A program made the translations under genes and the position numbers. Shown piece after piece: positions 21,713 through 30,591 of a stretch of 64,000 nucleotides of DNA. Within the stretch, counting starts at the first letter, position 1. Each line of letters begins with the position of its first letter. Origin of the DNA: Youhaiella tibetensis (lineage in GTDB: Bacteria > Pseudomonadota > Alphaproteobacteria > Rhizobiales > Devosiaceae); the NCBI RefSeq assembly GCF_008000755.1, contig NZ_CP041690.1:682001-746000 (forward strand). Direction: 5' to 3'. The notes beneath the pieces are model-generated. The model was not told where the DNA came from and ran no database searches. It saw nothing but the letters and a program-made list of their open reading frames with translations.

Positions 21713-22693
21713 ATGCTGCGCACCGGACTGAACCCATACGGCCTTACCTATTACCTTGGCCTTCAGGGCGCCGGTACGCCGCGCGCCAATCCCGATCCGA
21801 AGGGGCTCGAGGGTTTCATTGCCCTGGCTGATGAACTCGGCGGCAAGACCCTCGAAATATGGGAAGGCTGGCTCGAAAAGCTCGGCCCCGACGACCTGGC
21901 CGCCCTGCGCGTCCGCCTCGAGGGCCTTGGCATGACGCCGGTCGTCAGCTCCGGCCTTCAGCACGGCAATATCGAAGCCTGCATCCGTGCGGCGATCACA
22001 CTCAACGCCAAGACCATCCGTTTCGCGCTGACCCCTGTGCTCTGCGGCGATCGCAACGCCTGGGGTGCCAAGTGGTACGAGCTGGTCTCGATCGTCCACT
22101 CGCGGCTCGCCGACTGGGCCCTGCGCGCCGCCGAACACGGCCTGACCCTCGTCATCGAGAACCATCAGGATTTCACCAGCCACGAGCTGGTCAATTTCTG
22201 TAACGAAGCCGGGCCCAATGTCGGCATCGTTTATGACACCGGCAACAGCTTCCCGGTGGGCGAGGCTCCGCTCGATTTCACGCAGGTCATCGCCCCCCAT
22301 GTGCGCCACGTCCACCTCAAGGACTATCGCGTTCAGTTCACGGAGGAGGGCTTTCGGCTGGTGCGATGTGCGATAGGCGATGGCGCCGTCCCTCTCGCCG
22401 AGATCGCCGCGATCCTCTCCCAGCATCACCAGCATCTCACTGCCGTGCTTGAGCCCGGCGCCCTCGAAGCCCGCCACGTGCGCCTCTTCACACCCGGCTG
22501 GTGGCGCGGCTATGCCCCGCGCGAAGCCGAGACGCTGGCCGCCTGCCTCCTCGCCGCCCAGCGCAATCGGCTTCTTCCCGACGCCGACTACCGCACGCCT
22601 TGGGAGCGTGAGGCCGACGGCGAACTGGTCGACTACGAACTCGCCATGATCAGGCGCTCCGCCGCCAATATGAAATCCATAGGGTTGATGTGA
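21713..22693 (+). CDS. TIM-barrel sugar-phosphate isomerase/epimerase family protein
   Basis: This 326-residue AP-endonuclease-2-type TIM barrel differs from the first one in the operon. Putative metal ligands are Glu (LVIENHQDF), Asp (GIVYDTGNSF), His (RHVHLKDYRV) and Glu (AVLEPGALEA). It carries a C-terminal extension of about 60 residues (HVRLFTPGWWRGYAPREAE onward). The start is ATG 21713 after GGGGGGA. It is coupled to the next SDR through an overlapping stop and alternative start. It probably isomerises a keto-sugar intermediate. Confidence 0.85.
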   Translation: MLRTGLNPYGLTYYLGLQGAGTPRANPDPKGLEGFIALADELGGKTLEIWEGWLEKLGPDDLAALRVRLEGLGMTPVVSSGLQHGNIEACIRAAITLNAKTIRFALTPVLCGDRNAWGAKWYELVSIVHSRLADWALRAAEHGLTLVIENHQDFTSHELVNFCNEAGPNVGIVYDTGNSFPVGEAPLDFTQVIAPHVRHVHLKDYRVQFTEEGFRLVRCAIGDGAVPLAEIAAILSQHHQHLTAVLEPGALEARHVRLFTPGWWRGYAPREAETLAACLLAAQRNRLLPDADYRTPWEREADGELVDYELAMIRRSAANMKSIGLM

Positions 22694-22695
22694 AA

Positions 22696-23505
22696 ATGGA
22701 ACAGGACCTCAAGGGCAAGGTCGCCCTCGTCACGGGCTCGGGCAGGGGGCTCGGTAACGTCATGGCCCGGCGCCTCGCCGAGCATGGCGCCGATGTCGCC
22801 GTCCACGATCTCTCGCTGACCGAGACCGGCAAGTACGGCGAGGCGGCCAGCCTCGATGACGTCGTCGGGTCCATCGAGGCGCTGGGCGTGCGCAGCGTCG
22901 GCGTCACTGGCAACATCTCGGATCGTGAGGCGGTCGCGAAAATGAAGACCGATATCCTCGCCGCCCTCGGCCCGGTGGATATCCTGGTAAATTGCGCGGG
23001 CGGCGATATCGGGGCATCGGGCGGCAAGCCCGTCCCCAACAACATCCTGGGCATCCCCTACGAGGATATCGTCACCCTCACCAACAACAATCTCCTGGGC
23101 ACCATGGTCATCACCCAGGCCTTCGTGCCCGACATGGTCGCGCGCGGCTCAGGCGCCGTGGTCAATATCGGCTCGACCGCCGCCCATGCGGGTTTTTCCA
23201 ACGGCGGCATCTACGCCACCTTGAAGGCGGCCGTGATCCATTACACGCGTTGCCTTGCCGCCGAGGTCATTGCCGACGGCGTGCGCGTCAATGCCGTGAG
23301 TCCGGGGCCCACCAAGACCGCCCGTTTCCAGGCCACCCGCACCGTCGATCCGGCCAAGATGGATTCCTCCGGCAAGAGCTTTGACCGCTATGCCGAACCC
23401 GACGAAATCGCCGACGCCGTTGCCTTCCTCGCCGGCCCCCATGCCCGCTTCATCCACGGCCAGGTGTTGCGCGTGGATGGCGGCGGCGGGCTCTACGCCG
23501 GCTGA
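22696..23505 (+). CDS. Short-chain dehydrogenase/reductase
   Basis: This 269-residue SDR has TGSGRGLG, CAGGDIGASGG, the catalytic Ser (NIGSTAAHAG) and the Tyr/Lys pair (YATLK). GTG at 22690 overlaps the previous stop and is an alternative start adding two residues. It is the last gene of the four-gene cassette. Its 3' end overlaps, tail to tail, the 3' end of the response-regulator gene by 13 bp. The second SDR implies two oxidation/reduction steps in the pathway. Confidence 0.9.
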   Translation: MEQDLKGKVALVTGSGRGLGNVMARRLAEHGADVAVHDLSLTETGKYGEAASLDDVVGSIEALGVRSVGVTGNISDREAVAKMKTDILAALGPVDILVNCAGGDIGASGGKPVPNNILGIPYEDIVTLTNNNLLGTMVITQAFVPDMVARGSGAVVNIGSTAAHAGFSNGGIYATLKAAVIHYTRCLAAEVIADGVRVNAVSPGPTKTARFQATRTVDPAKMDSSGKSFDRYAEPDEIADAVAFLAGPHARFIHGQVLRVDGGGGLYAG

Positions 23506-24539
23506 CCTGCCTCCACCGGCAAGGCGCTGCGCAGCATCAAGGCCACGAGGTCCGATTGCCGCGTGGTCTGGGTCTTGCGGAAAAGGTTCTGCAGGTGGAA
23601 CGAGATCGTCGTGGCCGCGATCGAGAAGTCTTCGGCCAGCTCGTCCGTGCGCTTTCCGCCGGCAAGGGCGATGGCGAGCTTGGCTTCGGTCGGGGTGAGC
23701 CCATACATCTTGATTGCCACCTCGCTCGAAAGCCGCGGCTGGCGGTCCGGGTCGAGCAGCACCAGCGCCAGCCGAGCGGGATCGTCCTTGGAGAACAGCG
23801 ATATCTGGGCAAGGAGCGGGCGCCGGTAAGGCCGCTCGAGCGCCAGCGCCTGTCCGGGCCGGCCGTTCTCGATGATCTCGGCGAAGGTTCGCCGCAAGGT
23901 CTGCGCTGAAACCCCGGCAAGCTTGCCGCCGCGCTGGCTCACACCATCTGCTTCCTCCAGGATCTCCGCCGCCGTCGAATTGGTCTGCACGATCGCCAGG
24001 TTCGGGTCGGCGAGCACGAAGCCGGCAGCCATGCGGTCGAGTGTCGAGGCCACGAGGGCAACCGCGTGCTCGGAGCGTTCCAGCACCGCGGCCGCCAGCT
24101 CGCGGCGCGTTTCGGTGATTTCCGCATCGATATTGCGCCGGATGCGGTGCACCTGCGCCAGCCGCGCCCGCACCGTGGCGAGCAGGATGTCGTAGTCGAT
24201 CGGCTTGACCAGATAGTCGTCCGCGCCGGCCGCCTTGCCCTGGATCACGTCCGCCCGTCCCGCCAGCGCCGTGAGGAAAAGGAACGGCACGTCGGCCATG
24301 TCGGGGCGCTTGTTGCGCACCTCGCGCATGACGCCGAACCCGTCCAGGCCCGGCATGGTGATGTCGCACAGCACCAGGTCGGGCTTGTGCGCTTCGAGCA
24401 TCTTGAGCGCGGCGTGCCCGTCCCCGGCCCCGATCGTTCGGTATCCGGCCGCCTCCAGTTCCTCGATGATGTCTCCACGCAGATCCCGTTCGTCTTCCAC
24501 GCACAGGATCAATGCGCCGCTGTCGTCAAAATCGTTCAT
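23493..24539 (-). CDS. Response regulator, receiver + PAS-like + LuxR-type HTH
   Basis: This 348-residue transcriptional response regulator has a receiver domain (about 10-125) with acceptor Asp59 (LVLCDITMPG) and the conserved Lys (YLVKPID). A middle part (about 140-260) resembles a PAS sensor (MAAGFVLADPNLAIVQTN), and a C-terminal LuxR-type HTH reads LTPTEAKLAIALAGGKRTDE. It overlaps the kinase gene by 4 bases and is its evident partner. An extra PAS-like domain between receiver and HTH is less common than the plain NarL layout and may sense a second signal. Confidence 0.9.
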   Translation of the reverse strand: MNDFDDSGALILCVEDERDLRGDIIEELEAAGYRTIGAGDGHAALKMLEAHKPDLVLCDITMPGLDGFGVMREVRNKRPDMADVPFLFLTALAGRADVIQGKAAGADDYLVKPIDYDILLATVRARLAQVHRIRRNIDAEITETRRELAAAVLERSEHAVALVASTLDRMAAGFVLADPNLAIVQTNSTAAEILEEADGVSQRGGKLAGVSAQTLRRTFAEIIENGRPGQALALERPYRRPLLAQISLFSKDDPARLALVLLDPDRQPRLSSEVAIKMYGLTPTEAKLAIALAGGKRTDELAEDFSIAATTISFHLQNLFRKTQTTRQSDLVALMLRSALPVEAGQPA

Positions 24540-26344
24540 TCTGCTGCCTGCTGCTGATCGTCATGGGGGAGGGTGAGATGGACGGCCGTGCCTTCGCCCA
24601 TGCGCGAAGACAGTGTCAGTTCGCCGCCATGCATGCGCACGATCTCGCGTGCCACATGCAGGCCTATGCCGGTGCCCGACACGCCCGTGGCCGTGCTGGC
24701 CCGGAAAAAGCGTTCGAACACCCGGGGGAGTTCTTCTTCGGGAATGCCCACGCCCAGGTCCTTGACCGTGAGCACCACCACGTCTTCGCGCGTCTCTCCC
24801 ACCACATGCACCTGCGTGCTGTCGGGGGAGTATTTCGTGGCGTTCGAAATGAGGTTGGTGAGCACCTGGTCCATGAGCAGGGGGTCGAAGCGCACCGCCT
24901 GCGGCAGGCCCTCGAGTTCGAGCCGGAAGTCGCGTCCGGGGTGAAGCTCGCGCTGCCGCTCGCAGGCCTCGCGCACCAGCCGCACCAGGTCGCTCTTTCG
25001 CGGGTGGAACTCGATCTCGCCCGCGTCCATGCGCGCGCCGTCCAACGTGCTTTCAAGCAGCCGCGCCAGCCGGCCCGCCGCGGTGCGGATCTTGCCCGCC
25101 CGCATCTGGATTTCCTCGTCCGACATCTGTGGCCCGCGTCGCGCCATGCGCTGCGCGCTGGAGTCGATGATCGCTAGCGGCGTGCGGAACTGGTGCGACA
25201 CCATCGAGACGAAGTCGCGATAGAGCTGGCGAAGCCGCTTTTCCTGGGTCAGCGCCTGTTCGGCCTTCTGGATGGCGGCGCGCAACTGCGCCTCGGTATG
25301 GCGCAGGTCCGCGGTTCGTTCCGCCACCAGGTCCTCGAGCTGGGAATGGTGTCTGGCGAGTTCGCGCTGGGCGGCGTAGCGCTCGGTCACGTCGCGCACG
25401 ATCATGATGCCGCCCACCACCTTGCTGCCGTCGCGGACCGGAAAGCTCGCCTTCTCGAGGTACTTTTCGGTTCCCGGCAGAATGTGCTCGGGCATGTAGC
25501 TGTCTTCCCCGCGCAGCGCCGAGAGCAGCATTTCGGGCACCGCATGACCGTCCGGGAACGGAAACACGTCCCGCAGGTGCCGCCCCACCACGTCGTGGGT
25601 AGGCCGGTCGAAAATGCGCACCATCGCCTTGTTCCAGTGCGTGCACATCAGGTTCGTATCGAACGCGGTTACGCCTTCCCCGCTCGAATCGATGAGCATG
25701 TCCAGGAACTCTTTCTCGCGCCGCATCTTGGCGTCCGACTTGGCGAGCTGGTTCTGGCTCGCCATGAGCTGGATAGCCAGGATCACGCCGCTCGCAAGGA
25801 TCCCCAGGATGCACACGATGATCTCGATGATCGTCGAGTTATAGGTTTCCCGCCGCTCTGAATCGCGCTCGCGGGTGGCGATCATCAGGTCGTTGCCGAT
25901 ATTGCGCAGGTTGGCGATAAACGGCCCCATCGTCGCCTGCACCCGGCCCGCATATGTGCCCGGCCGGTTATCGGGCTTGGTGAGGTACTGCTCGAGCCCC
26001 AGCAGGGAGTCGAGCGCCCGCTGCATCTCGCCCACATGGCCCACCGCCGCGATCTGCCGCGACATCTCACCTTCCGTCAGCAGCACGAAGCGGCTGATCG
26101 CAATGTCGTACTGGCGCATGAGCGCGCCCTGGGACATCTGCGTAGTCTGGGCAGCGGCGCTGATCAGCTTCTGCGTTTCGTACTGCGCCTGGCCGACCGC
26201 CCAGAGCAGGTATTCCCCGTGCCCCGCGGTCAGGTTGCGTTGCACTTCCACCAGCCGTGCCATGGCCACGGTCAGGAACGCCACGAAGGCGCAGATCGCC
26301 AGCACCGTGGCTATGACCGACAAGCGCTGGTTGGAGCTCTTCAC
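24536..26344 (-). CDS. Membrane sensor histidine kinase with PAS domain
   Basis: This 602-residue kinase has a first transmembrane helix (about 8-30), a periplasmic helical segment, a second helix (about 178-200, IVCILGILASGVILAIQLM), a PAS domain (about 215-335), a coiled coil, a HisKA domain with His384 (MVSHQFRTPL) and a HATPase domain (NLISNATKYS, DLGVGIPEEELP, GTGIGLHVARE). It starts at GTG 26344, overlapping the TGA of the upstream gene as GTGA. This links it to the periplasmic domain protein, which is likely its input partner. Confidence 0.93.
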   Translation of the reverse strand: MKSSNQRLSVIATVLAICAFVAFLTVAMARLVEVQRNLTAGHGEYLLWAVGQAQYETQKLISAAAQTTQMSQGALMRQYDIAISRFVLLTEGEMSRQIAAVGHVGEMQRALDSLLGLEQYLTKPDNRPGTYAGRVQATMGPFIANLRNIGNDLMIATRERDSERRETYNSTIIEIIVCILGILASGVILAIQLMASQNQLAKSDAKMRREKEFLDMLIDSSGEGVTAFDTNLMCTHWNKAMVRIFDRPTHDVVGRHLRDVFPFPDGHAVPEMLLSALRGEDSYMPEHILPGTEKYLEKASFPVRDGSKVVGGIMIVRDVTERYAAQRELARHHSQLEDLVAERTADLRHTEAQLRAAIQKAEQALTQEKRLRQLYRDFVSMVSHQFRTPLAIIDSSAQRMARRGPQMSDEEIQMRAGKIRTAAGRLARLLESTLDGARMDAGEIEFHPRKSDLVRLVREACERQRELHPGRDFRLELEGLPQAVRFDPLLMDQVLTNLISNATKYSPDSTQVHVVGETREDVVVLTVKDLGVGIPEEELPRVFERFFRASTATGVSGTGIGLHVAREIVRMHGGELTLSSRMGEGTAVHLTLPHDDQQQAAE

Positions 26345-26892
26345 GGCAGGATCAGCCTGTAGAGTTGCCAGACCCAGCGATGGTCGTATTTCTCGTCCTG
26401 CAACTCGGAGTGCTCCACTCTCGGATAGACGATCCACAGCGGTCCCTTGTCGCGCGCCGTCAGGCGCTTGCCGTCCATCGCCCAGGCGAAGATCACGTCA
26501 TATCTCTCGAAATCGGTGACCGGGATCGAGACCTCGTACTCGTTGAGCGCCACTGCGCGCACGGTCTCGACGTCTTCCGCTCCCAGGGCCGCCATCACGT
26601 CGCGCGCCAGCACGCCCTCGAAAACGTGCATGCCGTCCGTCCAGGAGGTCGTGGTGCTCACGCTATGCGTGCCCAGCGCCTCCAGGCTCTCCCAGTCGAG
26701 TTTGACATGCACGCTGCGCTGCGCGACGCGGCCTGTGATCTCGAGGATCACGTCACCCTGCGGCTCGGGCAGCTTGAGCAGGTCCGGCAACACGCCCGCT
26801 CCGCCCTGGGATGGCGCCGGCACGGCCAATGCCATGGCGAGCATTCCCGCCACGATTGAAGTCAAGACCAACAAGGGGCGCTTGCGCCGCAT
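26341..26892 (-). CDS. Periplasmic sulfite-oxidase-fold protein without the Mo-binding cysteine
   Basis: This 183-residue secreted protein has a signal segment (LVLTSIVAGMLAMALAVPAPS). The body (TTTSWTDGMHVFEGVLARDV, NEYEVSIPVTDF, DKGPLWIVYP) matches the small oxidoreductase molybdopterin-binding domain family. There is no cysteine in the mature protein, so the metal ligand of sulfite oxidases is missing and catalysis is unlikely. It is translationally coupled to a sensor kinase, suggesting a ligand- or cofactor-sensing accessory in the periplasm. The start at 26892 is set by the signal peptide. Confidence 0.8.
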   Translation of the reverse strand: MRRKRPLLVLTSIVAGMLAMALAVPAPSQGGAGVLPDLLKLPEPQGDVILEITGRVAQRSVHVKLDWESLEALGTHSVSTTTSWTDGMHVFEGVLARDVMAALGAEDVETVRAVALNEYEVSIPVTDFERYDVIFAWAMDGKRLTARDKGPLWIVYPRVEHSELQDEKYDHRWVWQLYRLILP

Positions 26893-27132
26893 AGACCCGT
26901 CTCCCAAACGCAAAATGCCTATGGCACCCGCCGGGCTGGGGCAATTAGGTCCGGCGAGCGCACATAGGTGGCGTTGCCCAAAAATGCGTGACGCATGGAC
27001 AACTTGGCAATCCCTACCGTGCCCCGGGATCCCGCGCCCCATCTGAACGAATGGGGCATTCCCCGCCCCGTCAATCTAGACGGGAACTGCTCCCTGGGGC
27101 GCGACGGCGACCGGTCTGGAACGCAGGCCTAG

Positions 27133-27606
27133 ACCGGCCAGGCGTTTGGCGAAGTGGACTACAGCCTCGCCCTCGGTCAGGTCCTGGTCGAGCCCTTTGC
27201 CGGGGTCTCGGTCGTCGGCGTGGGCGCTGACAGCTTCCGCGAAAGCGGTGGCGCCGCAGCGCTCAATGGTGCCGGCTTCTCCCAGTCCGCCGCCGTCACC
27301 ACCCTTGGCCTGCGCGGCAACTGGACCGTCGATGCCAGCGAGACGAGCATTCTTTCGCTCAATGCGGGACTGAGCTGGCGCCACGCGTTCAACGCCAATC
27401 CCGCCGTCCGCGACCTCACCTTCAACAGCGGCGGCGCCGTCTTCCAGGTAGCCGGTGCTCCCGCCGCTTCCGATAGTCTCGCGCTCGAGGCAGGCCTCGA
27501 TTTCGAGACGACCGCTGGCCTCAACTTCGGGGTGAACTATAGCGGACAGGTCGCCGGAGCCTTCCAGAGCCACTCCCTCAAGGCGGGCCTGGGCTTCACC
27601 TTCTAA
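27133..27606 (+). pseudogene. Remnant of an autotransporter beta-barrel domain
   Basis: The segment encodes TGQAFGEVDYSLALGQVLVE followed by alternating strands (LGLRGNWTVDA, LNAGLSWRHAFN), and ends with LKAGLGFTF, the classic C-terminal aromatic strand of outer-membrane barrels. Only about half a beta-domain remains. A TAG at 27130-27132 stands just before it in frame, and the upstream 240 bp contain no passenger domain, signal peptide or ribosome site. A GTG at 27154 could in principle start a 150-residue piece, but that would not be exported. It is most likely a decayed 3' end. Confidence 0.75.
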
Positions 27607-27685
27607 CTCGACCGTGATCGCTTCCCCCTGTTCCTGACCCAAAAAATCTGTTTGACTTCAATGGGTTTTGGTTTGGGGGGAAGCG

Positions 27686-28585
27686 ATGGCCATCACTACC
27701 GAGCGTTTGCGCGCCCTCTTGGGCGTCTCCGATTCCGCCTTGCTGCTGCGCGGCGCGCGCACTGAGGAGCGCGGCGGCTATCGACTGGAGCGGCTGACCT
27801 TTTCCAACTGCGCGGGCGAGCCCATTCGTGGCCTGCTGACCCGCCCCCTCAAGCTCGACGGCTCGGCCCCCGCCATTGTCTACGCCCACGCACATGGCGG
27901 TCGCTACGACATCGGCGCCTCCGAACTCATTGACGGACGCCCCGAATTGCTCGGGCCGCTCGGCCCTGTCTTCGCCCATGCCGGCTTTGTGACCCTGGCC
28001 ATCGACATGCCGACCTTCGGCGAGCGCGCCGGCGAAACCGAATCCGCCGCCGCCAAGCGCGCCCACTGGTACGGCAAGTCGCTGTTCGGGCAGATGCTGA
28101 GTGACCAGGCCGGCGCCCTGGCCTACCTGACCACCCGCAGCGATGTGGATGCTCGGCGTGTCGGCATGTTCGGCATGTCGATGGGTGCCACGCTTGCCTA
28201 TTGGCTGGCTGCCGTCGAACCGCGCCTGGCGGCCATCGCCCATCTCTGTTGCTTTGCCGATTTCGCCACGCTGGTCGAAACCGGCGCCCACGACCTGCAC
28301 GGGGTCTATCTCACCGTGCCGGGCCTCCTGGCCGAAACCTCCACGGGCGAGATCGGCGGGCTGGTCGCGCCGCGCCCGCAGCTGATCTGCCTGGGCGAGG
28401 ACGATGCCCTCACCCCGCCGCTCGCCATCGAGCGCGCTCTCCAGGAAACCCGAGCCGCCTATGCCAATGCCAAAGCGGCCCGCGCCCTCGAGGTGCTCAC
28501 GCAGCCGGGGATCGGTCATATGGAAACCCAGCCCATGCGCGAGGCCGTGCTGGCGTTCCTCGCACGTACCCTCAAGGCCGGTTAG
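27686..28585 (+). CDS. Alpha/beta hydrolase (dienelactone-hydrolase-like)
   Basis: This 299-residue serine hydrolase of the alpha/beta fold has a nucleophile elbow GMSMGATL and a late-strand acid region (CLGEDDALTPPLA). The C-terminal His appears in GIGHMETQPM. No signal peptide is seen. ATG 27686 follows GGGGGGAAGC. It is probably a cytoplasmic esterase, lactonase or acyl hydrolase. Its stop overlaps the stop of the convergent PLP enzyme by 4 bases. The substrate is unknown. Confidence 0.85.
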   Translation: MAITTERLRALLGVSDSALLLRGARTEERGGYRLERLTFSNCAGEPIRGLLTRPLKLDGSAPAIVYAHAHGGRYDIGASELIDGRPELLGPLGPVFAHAGFVTLAIDMPTFGERAGETESAAAKRAHWYGKSLFGQMLSDQAGALAYLTTRSDVDARRVGMFGMSMGATLAYWLAAVEPRLAAIAHLCCFADFATLVETGAHDLHGVYLTVPGLLAETSTGEIGGLVAPRPQLICLGEDDALTPPLAIERALQETRAAYANAKAARALEVLTQPGIGHMETQPMREAVLAFLARTLKAG

Positions 28586-29643
28586 TCGACGCGCCCGCGC
28601 GCCGCCACCGGCACCGTCTCGACCACCTCGTCGCCCGAGATCAGCGTTACGTTGTCGAAGAGGTTGCTCACCACGCAGGCGTGGTTGGGTATGATCCGCA
28701 GCCTTTCCCCGATCGCCGGTTTCTTGTCGGACCCGCTCAGGTCGATCGTGCCATGTTCCTCGGAAAGCCCGACGATGCGCGCGTCCGGATAACCCACGAT
28801 GTAGCCGAACCCATCCATGCCCAGCGTGTCACTGGTGAGGGCCTTCGAGCCTGCATCGATGATCGCCCGGTTCTCGGTCGGCCGGCTGACCACAGTTGCC
28901 AGCACCGTCAGCGCGCAGTCGTCGAGCGTGCCCACGCCCTTGGCCACCTGGAAACGGTCGAGATAGATATAGGTCCCCGGGCGATGCTCGCTGGCCGCGC
29001 CGACGTCATGGGCGTGCCAGAGATCGGGCGTGCCCCCGTTCGAGATCACGTCGGGCGCCAGCCCCTGCGCCTCGAGCGCCGCCTTGGCCTTTTCGAGGAA
29101 CTCTTCGTTTTCGGCGACCTTGCCTGCCGCCGGGTAGGTCATCAGCCCGGCAAAGTGCAGGCCCGGCGCCGCCGCGATCTGCTGGGCCAGTTCCACCGCC
29201 GCCCACGGCGTCTGCACGCCGCACCGGCCCATGCCCGTGTCGCACTCCACCAGCACCCGCAGCTTGTGGTTCGGGTCGGTAAAGGTGCGCGCGAGCCCAT
29301 CCACCACATAGCTCGAATCCGCCGTCACGCTGATGGCGATGCGCTCGTGGAGCGCCTTGAGCCGCGCCAGCTTGGAGGCGCCGATGATATTGTAGGGCAG
29401 GAAGATGTCGGTGATGCCTGCATCGGCCATCACCTCGGCTTCGCCCAGCTTCTGGCAGGTGATCCCCACCGCGCCCAGCTCGATCTGGCGCTTGGCGAAA
29501 CGCGGCAGCTTGTGCGTCTTGATATGGGGACGCAGCGGCAGCTTGTGGGCGTCCGCGTAATCCTGCGCGCGCTGGAGATTGGCTTCCACGCGATCGAGGT
29601 CGACGAGGACAATGGGCGTTTCCAGATCGTCGAGGGACATCAT
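28582..29643 (-). CDS. PLP fold-III enzyme, D-serine dehydratase-like / D-threonine aldolase family
   Basis: This 353-residue enzyme has an alanine-racemase-like barrel with the PLP lysine in RPHIKTHK (K42) and a C-terminal metal site. The metal motif is HxC (H321, C323 in PNHACVVSN). This is the pattern of zinc-dependent D-serine dehydratases and 3-hydroxyaspartate dehydratases, while true D-threonine aldolases carry HxD. A dehydratase acting on a D-hydroxy-amino acid is therefore the better call, and automatic pipelines would probably label it aldolase. It is coupled by an ATGA overlap to the upstream SDR, and a RidA gene is divergent from that operon. Confidence 0.85.
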   Translation of the reverse strand: MMSLDDLETPIVLVDLDRVEANLQRAQDYADAHKLPLRPHIKTHKLPRFAKRQIELGAVGITCQKLGEAEVMADAGITDIFLPYNIIGASKLARLKALHERIAISVTADSSYVVDGLARTFTDPNHKLRVLVECDTGMGRCGVQTPWAAVELAQQIAAAPGLHFAGLMTYPAAGKVAENEEFLEKAKAALEAQGLAPDVISNGGTPDLWHAHDVGAASEHRPGTYIYLDRFQVAKGVGTLDDCALTVLATVVSRPTENRAIIDAGSKALTSDTLGMDGFGYIVGYPDARIVGLSEEHGTIDLSGSDKKPAIGERLRIIPNHACVVSNLFDNVTLISGDEVVETVPVAARGRVD

Positions 29644-30425
29644 GCGCCTCCCTTGAGGACTTCGTTGACGAACCTGAGGTTGCCCGAGGTGAGGCCGGCG
29701 TCCACCGGAATGGCCGCCCCCGTGATCCCCGAGGCTGCCGGCGAGGCGAGGAAGAGCGCAGCCCGCGCCACTTCCTCGGGTGTCACCATGCGCCCCAGCG
29801 GATAGTGCGGCAGGACCTTGTCGAGCAGTTCCGGGTTCGCCGCGATGCGATGATCCCAGGCCGGTGTGCGCACCGAGCCGGGGCACACGACGTTGGCGCG
29901 GATGCCGCGATAGCCGCGTTCCACCGCCAGTCCCTTGGCAAACGAGATGAGCCCGGCCTTGGCGGCCGAATAGGCCGGGTTGCCATAGTGCCCCAGGCCA
30001 TTGACCGAGGAGACGAAGACCACGCTCCCGCCGCCCTTCTCCTCCATCGCCTCGACCACGGGGTGGGTCACGTAGTAGGCGCCGTTGAGATTGATCTCCA
30101 CCTCGGACGCCCAGACAGCGTTATCCACCTGCTCGAAGACCTCGCCGCGGGTGTAGCCGGCGTTGGAAATCAGGGCGTCGGGGGCGCCGTGGAGGGCGAT
30201 GTGGCTGGAAATGATTTTCGCGATCGTGTCCGGCTCGGTCAGCTCGAACACCAGCCGGTGGGCGAGGTCCATGCCCTCCATCAGGGTCGGGTCGCGGTCG
30301 GCGCCGGTCACCACGGCACCGGCCTCGGCAAACACCTGCGTCAGCGCGCGACCTATGCCGCCACCGGCACCTGTGATGAGAACGTGCTTGCCGTCCATGC
30401 GAAAGGGGGAGGGGGTCTCTGCCAT
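29640..30425 (-). CDS. Short-chain dehydrogenase/reductase
   Basis: This 261-residue SDR has TGAGGGIG, SNAGYTRG, the catalytic Ser (FVSSVNGL), YSAAK and VCPGSVRTPAW. Asp after the second strand (VTGADRDP) suggests NAD(H). It is the first gene of a two-gene operon with the D-serine-dehydratase-like enzyme and may supply or remove a hydroxy/keto amino-acid precursor. The start ATG 30425 gives a short polar leader (MAETPSPFRMDGK). Confidence 0.9.
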   Translation of the reverse strand: MAETPSPFRMDGKHVLITGAGGGIGRALTQVFAEAGAVVTGADRDPTLMEGMDLAHRLVFELTEPDTIAKIISSHIALHGAPDALISNAGYTRGEVFEQVDNAVWASEVEINLNGAYYVTHPVVEAMEEKGGGSVVFVSSVNGLGHYGNPAYSAAKAGLISFAKGLAVERGYRGIRANVVCPGSVRTPAWDHRIAANPELLDKVLPHYPLGRMVTPEEVARAALFLASPAASGITGAAIPVDAGLTSGNLRFVNEVLKGGA

Positions 30426-30517
30426 CTTGTTCCACGCAAAATTCGATCCGCAAACTAAACAAACCCATGGCCGTCAAGGCAATTGGGAATATGATCGGCC
30501 AGCCGCAAAAACCGATT

Positions 30518-30538
30518 GAATGAAATTGATTTTCATTC
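30518..30538. promoter_or_regulatory. Inverted repeat between the SDR operon and ridA
   Basis: GAATGAAA and TTTCATTC form a perfect 8-bp inverted repeat with a 5-bp spacer. It sits in the 166-bp divergent promoter region, 93 bp from the SDR start and 54 bp from the RidA start, so one regulator could control both sides. Confidence 0.5.
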
Positions 30539-30591
30539 CATGGCAGTTATCCACCCCCGCACCACTCACGATGAACGGAGTCCTAACGCAG

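Noticed and set aside
27154-27606. Functional outer-membrane protein
   Set aside because: It lacks a signal peptide, passenger and half the barrel, and an in-frame stop precedes it.
28582-29643. Simple D-threonine aldolase call
   Set aside because: The HxC metal motif fits D-serine and 3-hydroxyaspartate dehydratases better, and RidA is next door.
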